DNA from: Zygnema circumcarinatum
Lineage: Eukaryota > Streptophyta > Zygnematophyceae > Zygnematales > Zygnemataceae
NCBI GenBank assembly: GCA_037447605.1
Contig: CM074821.1
Coordinates: 1,976,954-2,040,953, forward strand
Direction: 5' to 3'
DNA length: 64,000 bases
Both the position numbers and the translations under genes were made by a program. Of this stretch, positions 34,329 to 48,012 are shown in pieces. The notes below the pieces were generated by a model. It had not been told where the DNA came from. It saw only the letters and a program-made list of their open reading frames with translations, and made no database searches. How positions within the stretch are numbered: position 1 is the stretch's first letter; every line of letters starts with the position of its first letter.

Positions 34329-36351
34329 GATTTCCCCTAAAAGTGTCTCAATATCTTAGTGCTGCAATTGGATGTCCGATTTATGCTCGTCCACTTCACC
34401 CAAAGATAGACAAACAACAAGGGCAGGTAAACAGTGAGCCACAGTGCTATACATGGATGACAGCTCGATGGCGACGCTCAGTGAAGCAAATGACGTAAGC
34501 AAAGGGCTTACAAGCTAAGACAAGAGAACACGCCCATTGACTCGTGTCATCCTGGTGGAGGAAAGACGTTAGCTACACCAGAGTACGTGGAAATCTACCC
34601 TCCGTACAAGGACACGTATAGACCTTAGCCTTAGTGCATATGCAGACCTACACTTGCTCCCTAATTTAAAACAGCTTCCCGAAGCAACGACACAGCAAAG
34701 ACAACAAACTCTTAAGCAACTGCAGTTATTTAGAGGTAGAGCTATGCGGATGTTGCAGACCACCATAGATGCCTCCGCATTGAAGTCAACATTCAAGTGG
34801 TTAGGTTGAACTCAGTCAATGCCATCATGATGCCATGTTAACGGTCAGACATCAAAAAGCGTTTCCCAGTTTTAAGTGGAGCTGTAGTTCTCATGCAAAC
34901 ACCTAAATACCCTCCAGGGAGAATACAGGCATTGAGATAAAGAGCGTCCACATGATTGAAGACCTGCAAAGGCCTTTCAATCACTATCGCCGCGTTGAAC
35001 GCATGAAAGGATGGGATGAATCCATTTCGAAGATCCTCCAGGGCCTAATTACTATTGTCTCCACATGAATGCCGCACTTTTTCATTCCTTTTAAATTTTT
35101 TAAAATTTCCCCTCGTCAAGCTTGCTTACACAATGTATCACGCTCTTGTTCACTCAGTGGAAACAATTTACTGAAAATAAATCTACTCCATAAGTGCTTT
35201 TCTGGCTCAATTCATCAGTTAGGCTAACATTCCTGATTCGTATTCCATCAATAGTCAAGTAACTGCTGAAATGATTCCGCTATTGTTCATAGATTGCAAT
35301 CAACCCGAAACCCCGTACCTACATCCAGAAACTCCTTAATTTAACTCAATGCTTGTTTGGTGTTTGTTTAAAAGGTATATTCCACTTACGTCTCCCAGTC
35401 TTTACTGCATACGCCAGTCAACACGGGGCAAATCTTGATGCAGGGTTGGATTGGGCAAGACCTCAAAATGGCGAAACAAGTTGAATCAATTGCCTTTGCT
35501 TCAGATTTTTCCAGTATCGCTTGTAGAAAAATCCAGACCACAGAAGGACACGAGTTGCAAAGGAAGCGAGCACCAACTGACCATGTAGCAGCAGCAACAT
35601 TGCATATGAACAACTGCATATGGATTGATACTACAAATTCCAGCGCTACAGAGAGAGATTCTCACCCAAACTGGATAACGAGTGCAAAAATGAATGATCT
35701 TTGAGAAAGAATTTGGTGTTTCCTCTCCTTTCTTGAACGCACTACCACTGAAAAAGGCTTCATCGAAATTCCGGTGTCATCTGCCAACACAACGAAAATC
35801 TTGTAAAAAAGGCATTTCCTACCACCTCCACGTAGCAGCATGGCAAGAGCGCCGCAGAAGGATAGCACAGATTAGACGAGCGTTTAGGCAAGCCTCACAA
35901 TCACGAAACCAAGCCATGAGATGACACGAAGAGCGGCCAGAAGGGAAGCAGCGCTCTGCATGTCCCTGCGCGGGGTGAGGCTGCTCACCAGACGGCCATC
36001 TCGCACACAGAAGACAGCTGTCCGCCTGCGGCACTAACGGCATCTACTGCTGCTCCTGCTTGCGTGCGCGCCTGCAGAAGGGAGTGAGGAGAGGGAGCGG
36101 GAGGGCCCTCTTCTTCCAGCCTGTGGCAGTTAGCGGGTCTGCATTGGCAGTGGGGGTGCGGCCTCCGCAGCCATGGCCAGCTGAGGCACCTCGGGCTGCG
36201 GAGGCGGAGGCGGAGGCGGGAGGAGGGAGGCGTCGACGGAAGGAGTCCGCGCGGCGGAGACCGAGTACGAGCGGCCGAGGCCGAGGGCGGAGGGAGGGAG
36301 GTGTCCATGGCCGCCTCGGCCTCGGCCTCAGCCTCAGCTGGGTGACACTTC
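34329..36351. promoter_or_regulatory. Divergent upstream region of NMT and UBP26
   Basis: This 2.0 kb spacer holds no gene I can support. The left three quarters are AT-rich and plain. From about 36000 to the UBP26 start the sequence is GC-rich with GGCGGA/GGAGG repeats (36195-36235), probably the UBP26 promoter and 5' UTR. Confidence 0.4.
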
Positions 36352-39300
36352 ATGGCTACGATGAAGCGCGGTGCGGAAGGCCTGCTCACGAGGGCGAAGG
36401 TCAAGAAAGGTCGCCATGGAGGGCTGGAGAGCGCACAGGAGATTTACAGGTGCTTGCCTTCCGATGTTGTTGCAAATGTTTTTCTTTAATATTACAGAGC
36501 CTATGCTGCTAGTCGTTGTTTTTTATTATGTTTCTGGATTGTTTTTCCCTACCTTAGGATTTTATGGAATCATTTTCCTGGTGCATCTCTCATATACTTG
36601 CGCTTCGATCAATTTCTTTGTGCCTGACAGGCGAATTGGAAGCTCGGGCATTATTTCACCTGAAGACCAGGTGCGGTTGTTCCATTTGGACATGCCTGTT
36701 TGTCAAGGCTGCCGGGTAAACACGAAGGATAATCCGAACTGTTTTTGTGGAATTATTCCACCTCCAAACAGCGCTCGTAAGCAGGGCCTTTGGCAGAAAG
36801 TTCCAGAAGGTGTGGCAGAGCTTGGAGCCGATCCCTCCGAAATTCTTCGCAGCAGCGTAGATCCCATCGGGCTTGCAAATCTCGGTGCAACCTGCTATGT
36901 CAATTGTGTGCTGCAATGCCTGTACATGAATGCGGCCTTTAGAAAAGGCGTTTTCTCAATTGAGCCTGAACTTCACCAAAAGCATCCTGTGCTCCACCAG
37001 CTGGGAAAACTCTTTGCGGAGCTGCAAGTGGGAGTGAGGAGTTTTGTAGACCCGACGGAATTTGCAAGCACGCTCCAACTGGATAGTGGTGTACAGCAAG
37101 ATGGGCAAGAATTCATGAAACTCTTGTTGAGCCTCTTGGAAACAGTTCTTGAAGAATCGAACAATAGTGCGGTCAGGAACCTCGTCCAGGACTTGTTTCG
37201 AGGAACCTTTTCCTATGTGACGAGGTCAGTGGGAGATCCCATGAATGCGGGGCTACCAATGAAAAGAGCTTCTGGTGCTGTATTGTTTGGGATTCTCATG
37301 ATGAAACAGACCTCGACAGCCGTGTGTTTGGTGGCAGCACAGCGGCTGTCTGATTGTTGGGGCCATATAGTACTAGTAAGTGGCTGAAGAGCCTTCGTGC
37401 AAAAACCTTGATTTTTTCATGCAGGTGCATGCAGTGTGGGCGCGAATCAGACTCCTCTAAACAGATCGTGGCCTTTTATGAACTGGAGGTGAACGTGCAA
37501 GGCTTCTCAAGTCTCATTGAAAGCCTGGATGATTACTTGAGTGAGGAAAAATTAGAAGGAGACAATCAGTATAGTTGTGAGTATTGCCAAGCGAGAACAG
37601 ATGCTACAAGAGCTGTAAAGTTGCGGACTCTTCCTCCGATGGTCAACTTCCAGTTAAAAAGATTTGTCTTTAACTCGAAGGTATTCACCCTTGTCGCCGC
37701 CGAACACTGTTCTATTCAGTTTCTTCATTATGGGTGCCAGTAACTTAGATGATGTGTAGTGACAAAAGAGCCAAAACCAATGTTCTGCAAGGTTGAGAAA
37801 TTCCATGAATAACTGTTGCTATCCTGAGAGGGTATCCATTGTCCTTGTCAACCATGTGATGAAAATTTGTGGGAAGGGCTTGTCGGTGGTATTTTTCAGA
37901 CTGCAACGAAGAAGAAAGTTACTTCACGTTTCTCATTTCCGCTATCACTGGACCTGAGCTTAAGAGCTATCAATGATGGCGGATCTGTAGAGGAGAGGCC
38001 TGACATCTGTGGACTGAAGGGTGCAAAGAAGATGGCATGGTATGATCTCACTGCCATCCTTGTGCACAAAGGCAGCATGGCCACTAGCGGCCATTACGTT
38101 GCGCACATCAAGGATGACTCGGGGCAGTGGTGGCAGTTTGACGATGAAGTAGTAGCCAGCCTTGGATGCCATCCCTTGGGAGAATCTGCTGGCTGTAGTT
38201 CTACATCGACCCATTTGGAAAACGGAATCACTGTGCTTGATGACGGTGGTGGTGACAGAGATCAAGAGATTGATGCGAGGGAGACCAAAATCCATAGAAA
38301 ACCTAGCGGATCAAGCACCCTTGAAGAGAATGCTGGCGGTGAGTGGGGCCCACAGGGCCTAGGGGTTCGTAATGGGGATCCACATGTGCTTACATCTGCG
38401 GATGCGTACATGTTGATCTATAACCGGAGAGATATTCAAGGTCAAAGGGGTGGTGCTGCTAGTGATCAGCGCCAAAGCTGCAAGAACAATAATGAGGATG
38501 CGGACATAGACGCTCTTAGGACACAGCAGATTCCAAGTCATTTGCTACAAGAAGTCAACGAGAAAAATGCAGAGTTCAGGGCAGCTTGCCAACAATATTC
38601 GGAAACGAGAATTGCAGAAAAGCAGCGAGTCGAGGAAAGAAGGGAGCAAGTACGCCAAGTGCTGGCAATGGCTCCAGTTGGAGAAAAGGATCAGGCATCG
38701 TTCTGGATTGCATTGCAGTGGCTTAAAGCTTGGGCAGACGACTCTAAACCTCCGTAAGGATCATGCTCCGCTTGATATAGTCTGAGGAAGGAAAGTTTAC
38801 CTCTTTTACATGAGCCTACGATGGATAAAATGGGTGCCACTGGTGTTTGTACAAATAGCTGCATTTAAGAGGGAGAGGATGGAAACGAGCTTGAGCCGAA
38901 ACAATGCATGTAGCTAATTACTCTCTCAGGAAATTTTGAGAATTCAAGTTATGTCGTGCTTGCTCTCTTTTTCAGAAAGTCTATTTGCAGTGAGAGTGCT
39001 TTTGGTGAATTGCATCCCTTCAGAGAGTTCTCTTGTTCTCGAGAATGCATACATGCAAACGCTTCCTGTTTTGAGTTTGAGGCTGGAACTTTTGCCATTG
39101 TGGCTGCTTGTTCTCCTCCTGAGGAATTGTCGTCTGTCTGTGAAAAAGCAACCGATTTTGTTCATTTTGAATCTTGCTTGTTGGTCGTCTACAGATTAGT
39201 GATATAGTACAGGGAAGTATCACGCATTAAAATCTAAGGTGAATTTTCTGGTTCCACTTTGAGATGTGTTTAAGCATTACTATTCTTGAGCCATCCCTAT

Positions 39301-42300
39301 TTGGTTTGTTTTCAGAACTGGTTTGTCTTGTAGCCTTTGTTCATTTTTCATTTCTGAAAGTTTGTGGCTCTCCTTCCCGAATGTTTGGAAGCTACTACGT
39401 GTGTTAGTGGATTGAAGCTGGCTATTCTGCACTTGGCTACGGTGCTACGGTAGTGCTGAATCCAGTGATTTTCAAGTTTTTTACTTTTCTCTTCATGGCA
39501 TTGTTGAGAACGCGATTCAAGTTCACAATGGCTGAGTCTGTGACGTTTGGAAGGTCGATCGATGGATGGTGGGTGTTACTTTGATGTACTGTCCTCCATA
39601 GTTGGATCCTTTGTTGGATTTTGCGTGACTGAGGATTGGCTTTCTATGGTTTTGGTTGAAACAGAGGGGAAATTGATAACACCGCGCTATGTTGTCGACA
39701 CAAGAGTTTTCCGCCCAAAAACGTTGTGATAGCCAAGCGGATCTCAGAAGCTGCTTGGAATCAGCTTCACTCGCAGGTGAGATCATGCGCTGAAGTCTAC
39801 AGTAGAGCACTGTTTGCATGTTGGCTTTACACTGTAATAAGCTAGTGAGTCCTTCAATAGACATGGCCAAAAGAGAAACATTTTTTTCACTGTTCATTAG
39901 CAACCTTTGGTGTTGTGTAGAAACAGTTTGTCCACATTTTTTCTGACTGTTATGCTGCAATTTGATACATTCTGCCAGATGTAGATTTTTTTTCTTCGGA
40001 TAAGCTTAGGGGCTTAGAAGTTTTGAGAACATCACCTGATACGAATGTGATGAACATGCTCCAACGGATGAAGTTCGCAAAGCTTCAGTTACTTTATTGC
40101 AAAACTTGGGTTACCCTTAATTTTGGCCGTGCTATACGACCGCTTGTTTCACGAGCATCTGTTAACCGGCCGGACTGGTCAACGAAGTGCCCGTCAATTG
40201 CATGGAGGCCAGGTTCATAGTTCAGAACAAGTTTATTCTGGATGTAAATGGTTTTTGGGGTATTGGACTCTTGTTCTAAGTGGGCAATAGTATAGGCGAG
40301 ATTGATATCACTGAGATGTGCTCTATGGTGGTCCTATCAACTGAAAGGTACATATAGGATTATGCTTGTCTCGTGCAATGAGGCAATTAAGCTCTGTGCT
40401 AGTAAAGAATGATGGTCATACGAGTAACCCAATGCAGTGACGTGCCGTTGGTTATAACAGTAGCACGTTGGTTACAACAGTAACATAGATTACAGAAAGC
40501 ATTGCCCCACTTTGAAAACAGTTGTCCAGGGTCAAACATACAGCAGTTCTCATGTGGCCTTTGAAAAGTGACTGTTAAAGCAAAGTATTGTATTCAATGG
40601 ACAAGGTTGTTGAGTGTGGATAGCTGAATGTACTGGGTTTTGGGGGGGGCAGTATGCAGGGGGACCGGTGTTGAGCATGGATAGCTGCTGTGTAGATTGC
40701 ACCCTTGAGGATGCCAACAGTGCGCTTTCTGCTGACTACTTCAGAGATGAGCGTTCTGCAATTCGGCATCAACTGGAGAGGAACCTAGCGGGCCTTGCTT
40801 TGGATGGCATGCAATACTTATGCTCAAAAAATTGGTGAGGACGGATAAAGGCTAGTTTGAAGGAGTTGCTTATCAGCTGTGGCTAATAGAGATGGGCTTG
40901 GCCTGTCATTCGCCCGCCTCTTTCTGGCGGGATTTACTGTGCTTCCTGAACAGTGTAGTTTATTGGAGTTGCAGAGTCAAATGTGTATTGTCTTGGCCAT
41001 TGCTTCGTAGTGCAGCTTAATGATGGACGAGAACATGGCGCTGCGTGAGGTAAAGAAGTTGCTGGAGATTTGGCTATCGCTTGTGCGAATCATTTGTTTT
41101 TTTTTTTTTTTGAAGGAGCCTGTCTTGAATTTTTAATCACAAAATTATTTGATTCTAAGCAATGAACATAAATGCGTCTTCAAACCTGAGTTGTTTGGTT
41201 GTTTCAGCTGCTCGACTCCCTTTTGGATGCTACATAACTTCTGTGGTTGTTTCAATCTGTTCTTTGGCACTTTCCTTCTGTATTCTTCATGTGCATTCGC
41301 TCTAGGTCCCTTCCATGGCTTTCAAAAATCCGTCGAGGCCACAATAAAAAACGCAAACGTCACAATCCTACTTCGCTGACAAGGGGAGCTGAGTTGCCCC
41401 CACCTGCGCACAGAGCAGATTCTCGTTTATGCTCATTCTTCTACTGGCTGTTTACTCAATTGCGCCATTTCAGGGTGAACCAGTGGCTTCGACGAAAGAA
41501 TGTTGACGGCGTTGGCAGCGTGGACGCGGGTCCCACTGCCGCCCTGCGCTGCCCTCACGGCGATCTGCTTCCGGAGCAGGCGCCCGGTGCCCGGCGGATG
41601 GTGGTCAGCGAATGTGTATGGGAGTATTTCGCACGCAGGGCAGCTGAGGTGGCAGGGGCTGATTCGCAGGACAGAATGGAGTTTCCCCTTGGTACTGACG
41701 ACTGTCCCATCTGCGATAAAGAGCTCTCATCAGAAGTCTCTAAGCGGCAGGGCTTGAGGTGTGTTCTTGTTTCGTTGCGGGCTTCTCTACTGATTTTTTG
41801 TTCTTTAAAAGTGCAAGTTGAGCTCACACATCCTCCAGGTCTGTGTCCAGTCATATTGTTCGAATTAGACAACACAGTATTGTTCATGCACGCAGGTTGT
41901 CTGAGCATAACGAGAAAACAGTAATTTGCACGTTAGCCGCTCATTCGTGTTTAGGATCATAAATTTTCTACCTAGTGCTGTGAATTATTGTGAACATTGT
42001 GTGCCGTACATGTCCTGTTGCCACCCGCCTCGTTTCACACGGGAGCCTTGCATTACTTCTGTGCATAAAGTCTCTGCTGCTGTCTCCTTGCAGTCAACAG
42101 CACACAATGGAATACTAGAAGCTGGCTGAAAATATGTGATTGTAAGAGTGGGGCATGATATTATCAACGAGGAATCATTAACTGCTGTGCTTTTGTGATT
42201 CATGGTACCTCAACTGTGATCGAATCAGAATTCGTCAGTTTAGGTATATCATGTTTTGTTCAATACAAAGTCAACGTTAGAAAAGTTTATTTCGCAAGCC

Positions 42301-45300
42301 TTTATACCTAGTTATGGGACAATTGAGGTCGAAGCAATGAATTGCCAAGTAGTATCTTGAGATCTAATTTCAGGAACGCACAGCTAAATGTGTGTTGATG
42401 GAATTTTGCGCATGATAGACATGATCAGGCATGGTCTAGACTCTTTTCTGCTATTGTGTTTGCAGCTAACTGCTTATCAGGTGTTAACACTGGTTTGAGA
42501 TTTGTGACTCTGCCCGAACTCATGAAATATCTCTGCAACTTTTTTTCATTTTGACAGGGCAACAAAAATGGAACAGAAACAGCGTCATGAGTCTCTATTT
42601 CTGGGTCGTCCTACTCCTCTCCTTCCAGGGGAGCAGTATCATCTTGTCCCCTGCCATTGGCTGAACTCTTGGCGAGCCTACATAACTGCAACCAGTGGGA
42701 AGAATGTTTCTTCATTTCCTGCGCCTACAGGCTTATGGGATGCACTGCATGCCTCATGCTGTCCCGAGGTGAGTTAATGCAACTTTACCTTCTTCCTCGG
42801 TCTATTTAAGGCAGTCAAATACCACAGAATGCAGTTGAACAGATAGGGTTTTGTCTGTCGTCAAGTCTTATCTTTCCTTGAGATATTTGCTCAATTTTTT
42901 TGTAATATCATCGGCAGCTGCAGTGAACTTGCCATTTGAAGTTGGAATGCAAAAAAATATTTGCAGAGAGTTTTATTTATCTCATTTTCGTAGTTCATTG
43001 CGGGAGGCGGGTTTCATGCTAACAGCATCATGGGCTACTGTGGAGGCCTCCGGAGCTGATTTTTAAACGTAATGAAATTGTCCAGAGGAGCATACAGGTA
43101 GCTGTTGCTTTTGGTGCACCCTGATCGTCACAAACTACATTCGTTGTGTTTCATTATTGCAAGGTGTGTGAGCGTATGTTCCAGGCTGAACTAGCTTTGA
43201 AGCCATAACTCAAGATTGCCATGTTGTCCATGCGGTTGTCTTGCTCTTGCGTCGGATGCCTAATCAAGGTAAACATCCATCGAGTAGGTAGCACACAGTA
43301 GAGATGCTCAAATTGGATCAGTGGGATTCGTCTAATAGTAGCTTGCAACTGCTTTCACTCCAGTGGATGAAGAATAGTGCACTTCTAGAGAGCTATCCTG
43401 TTAGCTCTGTATTTTTCTTCGCAAAACTTCTCATCCAGTTTGTTTATCAATGAACCTTACAATTGCAACTCTCAGAGGGATTGTCGTTTTCTGTCCTTTG
43501 TCCACAGTCTGCTATTTGTTAGGCACGTGGGTCTGAAAAGAAAAGTATCAGTGTTGTTCCTACCGTTACCAAAAACGTCTGTCTCAATCATCGCGAACAA
43601 GGCTAGACACTATCAGAAGTTTGCGAGCCAAAAATTAGATTAAATGAGCTTCTTAATTAAGAGAAGGCGATTGGTTAGCATTAAGTTCATTGGGGCGTCC
43701 ACTTGGTCTGCGTGCAACTGTCTCGGTAAGGTAGGAGCATCTTGTGTGCTAGTCTTGCTTGGAGCTGATGGGATTCAGACTTCTTGTGTGGTTTCCTTGT
43801 GGCAGGATGACTATTTCACTCTTGTGCGCACAGTGGACTGGGAAGGGCTGTGTGAGGAGTGGGACGAGCAGCAGGACAAGTCGTTCGTGGCTCATTTGGC
43901 AGGTTCCGACGGTGGGAGAGCTGCTGCAGGCTGCCTGTTTTGCCTGACGGACATTGAAGAATCTAACGGCAAGGAAAGGTTGATTGATTATGAACTACAA
44001 GAGTTCAAGGCCAATAGCGGTAGTGCTTGTACAGAAAGGCGTGACACTGCCGCCCTTGTCAAGGTTCCTCAACTCATAACTCATCCGGAGGTGAGTTTTC
44101 TCGTTTCCTGCGTGAGGTTGAGGCTTCGTTGCAATTGGCCTTCTGCCACAGTGAATATGAGGTTGCAGGAACATCCTCAGTGTGGTGCCTGTGTACCTCT
44201 CTTGTTACTTAAGCTGATAGACGATGGCGCAAGTAAGAAATAACTAGTTTGCGCCTGATGTTTGTACACTGGCATCCTGGATAGCGTTCAGAATTATCAT
44301 TGACGCGTGGACGGATGGGTGTTGATGTATTCTCAACCTACTCAAGGATGATGTATGCCATGCTGTTCACTTTGAGATGCATTTACTATGTGGACCGTGT
44401 ATGAAGTAAGAGGATCCGCCATGATTTGTGATTGCCTATTTTTGTTATCCCGTAATTGCTACTATTGGTAACTACGAATTGGTTAAGCATGGAGGTAACT
44501 CAGCAATGTATGGGCACTAGGGTAGAAGGAGGCAGGAGTGTTTAGGACTTAATAAGCAGAAGAATGGCAGGTGTTGTCATCATGTGGAATTAATGAAGTG
44601 CGTCATGTCCAACAACAACTGTAGCTGTACTCTTGCATTCATGAGGATAGAATTCTATCTAGTTTATGTTGCATATATATGTATATGGTGTTAGCAATCT
44701 CGTGGAGAAGACGGATTCTCGACTCCTTGTCCAGACGACAAGCACTTAAGAGTTGATTAAACGCCCAGTCATTTGATGCTGTGTATACCACTCGAGGCAC
44801 CTGATAGTGGTAAAGGTGGATAGAAGTAGCCTGGGCAAATTGACGGGAGTATTGTAAATGGGCAACGTAGTTATTCATTTTATACCCATTTCAATTGTCA
44901 AGGGGGTCGTTTCAATGCAGGTGTGCTTGCCCTGCATGTCACAGCGTGAATCCCAGGAATTGGCTCAGCTGCTCGACTACACCAATGGGGAGATTACGAT
45001 AGAGTTGGCAAAGGGCAAAGAACCACCTCCTTCGGTAGTCGCGGCTTCAGGAGTAGCGCATGACAAAGAGCGCAGGTCCAAGCGAGTGAGAAAAGCTTCA
45101 GCCATGACTGGTGGAAGAATCGTGCTTAACGTTTCAGGGGAGACAACGGTTTATGCGTTGAAGATGCAGATTTGGGAAGCGTTCAATGTAAGTCGATAGC
45201 TCTGAGGCCCTCCTTTGAACTCGTCACTTGCAGTTGGGACTATATTTTGAGTGTAGAGTTCAAACAGCTAGGGTGGCAGCCTACGCAATTGTATGGAAAA

Positions 45301-46155
45301 GGCAGGTATGGAAGGAAAGAGGAGAAACAGCCTTGGAAGGAAATCCTGAAGCTTCTCCAGTCGACAGAAAGATTAGGCTGATGCTCTTTGCTCCGTTTAG
45401 ACCGTGTTTTGGAGTTCTAAGCCCCAATGCTTAGGTTTGCAGGTGATACGAGAAAACCAGCGACTGGGTTGTGGCGAAATGGAGCTGGGGGACGAAAATG
45501 CTCGGCTGGCAGACCTCAACATTTTGCCGGGCTCTCGTTTGTGGGTGGTGGATACGGGCCAGCACGAGCAGAGGGATATTGCCGGTTGGTTATCTGCATT
45601 CACGACCCTCTTCACGCAGCTAGGCTGATATCGTTGAGATATCATATGGGTGATCTGCATTAGCAAGATCTAAGATGCTGGTGTGCCTTCGCACACAGAC
45701 AAGCGCAATCCCAGATGGTTTGGTTCTTGAACCATGGTTTATTTGCCTGTCCAACAGATGACCTTGCAACCCTGGAAGAAACCACTGCAAACCCGGAGGA
45801 AGGCTTCAAAGGCACGGGACTCGTTGGAGGATTGGGCACCTCATTGAAAGCCAGAGAAGAGGCGCACAAGGAGAGCACCTTAGAGAAGGACAGCCGGGGC
45901 TCTGATGACGATGGTGCGATGACTCGCGACTTAGAGAGGGCATCGACTGGGAAGGTTGCGATCTTGGATGCGCACGCAGGCGGCGATGTGCCGGTTGGCA
46001 CTTGGGGACCGGACCACGTGGATCGTAATCCAGAAAATCCCGAAGAACTGGGTTTGGGTTTGGATAAAGACGGAAACAGGACGGGCTCAGCACAGGACGA
46101 AGCAAACTCAATATTAAAGGCTAGAGGGGCAGACGTCCTCGTGGTCGGCCGATAG
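36352..46155 (+). CDS. UBP26: UBP26-type ubiquitin carboxyl-terminal hydrolase (USP48 homologue)
   Basis: Arabidopsis UBP26 removes ubiquitin from histone H2B and acts in silencing and seed development. Exons found: 36352-36449, 36631-37224, 37425-37680, 37900-38753, 39665-39776, 40653-40834, 41474-41758, 42558-42768, 43806-44090, 44921-45187, 45443-45584 and 45758-46155. All junctions but one keep frame. Domains in order are an N-terminal Cys motif ([17 protein letters not shown]); the Cys box ([20 protein letters not shown]); a zinc-ribbon ([18 protein letters not shown]); the His box ([11 protein letters not shown], then WWQFDDE); DUSP-type repeats ([41 protein letters not shown]); and a ubiquitin-like C-terminus ([39 protein letters not shown]). 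One or two short exons (about 30-40 residues) between 42768 and 43806 are unresolved; a candidate lies near 43210-43268. Rebuilt length is at least 1,227 residues, above Arabidopsis (about 1,070), with an extended Glu/Asp/Gly tail. Confidence 0.92.
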
Positions 46156-46436
46156 ATGCAAATAGCACACAACAAATGGTCGGTCCTCGTGCATTACAGG
46201 GGGCGTCCTTTGAAGATTTCAGGCCATATGAAGGCGTTGTATATGCAGAGCATCACAATATAGGATTTTGTGATTTTTGATTTTTTGATTCCCTGCCTGT
46301 CGAGTTTGCTCCTATCGGAAGAGCCAGGTGGGTTATGGACTCTCTTCCAGGCCGTCAACTCCCGGTGCTCTCAAAAGCTTTTGGGAGGCAGAGCGTGAGG
46401 CATGCGCGGCTCTCGCGCGTTGTTGTGGGACACTCT

Positions 46437-47058
46437 CCCTCCCTCCCTCCCCTCCCCTCCCCCTCCCCCTCCCCCTCCCCCTCCCCCTCCCCCTCCCCCT
46501 CCCCCTCCCCCCTCCCCCTCCCCCTCCCCCTCCCCCTCCCCCTCCCCCTCCCCCTCCCCCTCCCCCTCCCCCTCCCCTCTCCCTCCCCTCCCCCTCCCCC
46601 TCCCCCTCCCCCTCCCCCTCCCCCTCCCCCTCCCCCTCCCCCTCCCCTCCCCTCCCCTCCCCCTCCCCCTCCCCCTCCCCCTCCCCCTCCCCCTCCCCCT
46701 CCCCCTCCCCCTCCCCCTCCCCCTCCCCCTCCCCCTCCCCCTCCCCCTCCCCCTCCCCCTCCCCCTCCCCCTCCCCCTCCCCCTCCCCCTCCCCCTCCCC
46801 CTCCCCCTCCCCCCTCCCCCTCCCCCTCCCCCTCCCCCTCCCCCTCCCCCTCCCCCTCCCCCTCCCCCTCCCCCTCCCCCTCCCCCTCCCCCTCCCCCTC
46901 CCCTCCCCTCCCCCTCCCCCTCCCCTCCCCTCCCCCTCCCCCTCCCCCTCCCCCTCCCCCTCCCCCTCCCCCTCCCCCTCCCCCTCCCCCTCCCCCTCCC
47001 CCTCCCCCTCCCCCTCCCCCTCCCCCTCCCCCTCCCCCTCCCCCTCCCCCTCCCCCCT
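46437..47058. repeat. (CCCCCT)n polypyrimidine tract
   Basis: About 620 bases of the + strand are only C and T, almost all as CCCCCT hexamers with some CCCCT units. It lies 282 bases after the UBP26 stop. The long Pro/Ser/Leu and Gly/Glu reading frames on both strands come from the repeat and are not genes. Confidence 0.95.
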
Positions 47059-48012
47059 CAAGTCTCTGCAACTTAGACTCAATTTGGAAGGTCCCTAAGT
47101 CTCATTGAACGATTTGTACATCTGAGGAAGGATCACTTGAAAATACAAACATAAAATGAAAACACCACATCATACGTAGAGAGAGTAAACTTGCCAGCCT
47201 TCTGGAGTACCGGTTGCGCATTCCAAAAAAAACGACAGTAACTCTACGCATGCAATCGAGTTGCTGTTGTTTGTGTGTTATATTTGTCATTTAGCCACAC
47301 CTAAGTCCCTAAGTCCCACACCTAAGTGTCGACAATTAGTTTCGAACTTCTTCTCTTGCCGGCGCGGGTGTATGCGTTGGTTGGTGGCCTTTCTTCGCTT
47401 TCTTCAATTGTGACCTGCATTTGCATTTTCTTTACCTTTCTACGATGACACCTGCATTTGCATTTTTTTTAGCTTTCTACAATGACCTTCATTTGGAGAA
47501 TGAGAAAATGAAGATAAGGAGACTTCTAACTGTGCACGGAGTATCGTTATACCGAACGTTGGTACGGGACGATGCATTCTCAGCACAGCATCGCAACGCA
47601 GGAGCGATGAGGGGTGAACTGCAACTGCAACTGCGACTGCAACTCAACGGGGTTTTTAGGGTGCGTAAAAGCGTACGGCTGCGCGCCACTGGGGGCCACG
47701 GGTGGCTGCCGCCCGGGGAGGGAAATACTGACTTTTCTGACTGACTGACTGACCGACTAACTGGTTCTCACTAGCTGACTGACGGACGAAGCGAGGTAAA
47801 GCGGAAGCGGATAGCAAAAAGCGGTCGGCAGGCGAAGTGGGGCGGGGAGGCGAGGAGGTTCAGAGGCGCCTCTCCCACTTTCTCTCCCTCCATTCCTCCT
47901 CTCCCTCCCTCCCTCCTGCCCGCCCGCCCGCCCCCTTGCAGGCTGCTTCTTCTGCTTCTGCTCAGCGGCCGGCGAGTGCCGCGTGGCGGGCCTCCCTCGC
48001 TGAGAGCTCGCC
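47059..48012. promoter_or_regulatory. Upstream region of FTSHI5
   Basis: This is plain sequence to about 47730, then short CTGA repeats (47736-47790) and a GC- and CT-rich stretch with a GCCC/CTCC run (47880-47935) up to the FTSHI5 start. Promoter role is inferred from position. Confidence 0.4.

Noticed and set aside
46328-47108. Long Pro-Ser/Pro-Leu and Gly-Glu/Gly-Arg reading frames
   Set aside because: All frames of the CCCCCT repeat are open on both strands. This is a microsatellite artefact, not a hydroxyproline-rich protein.
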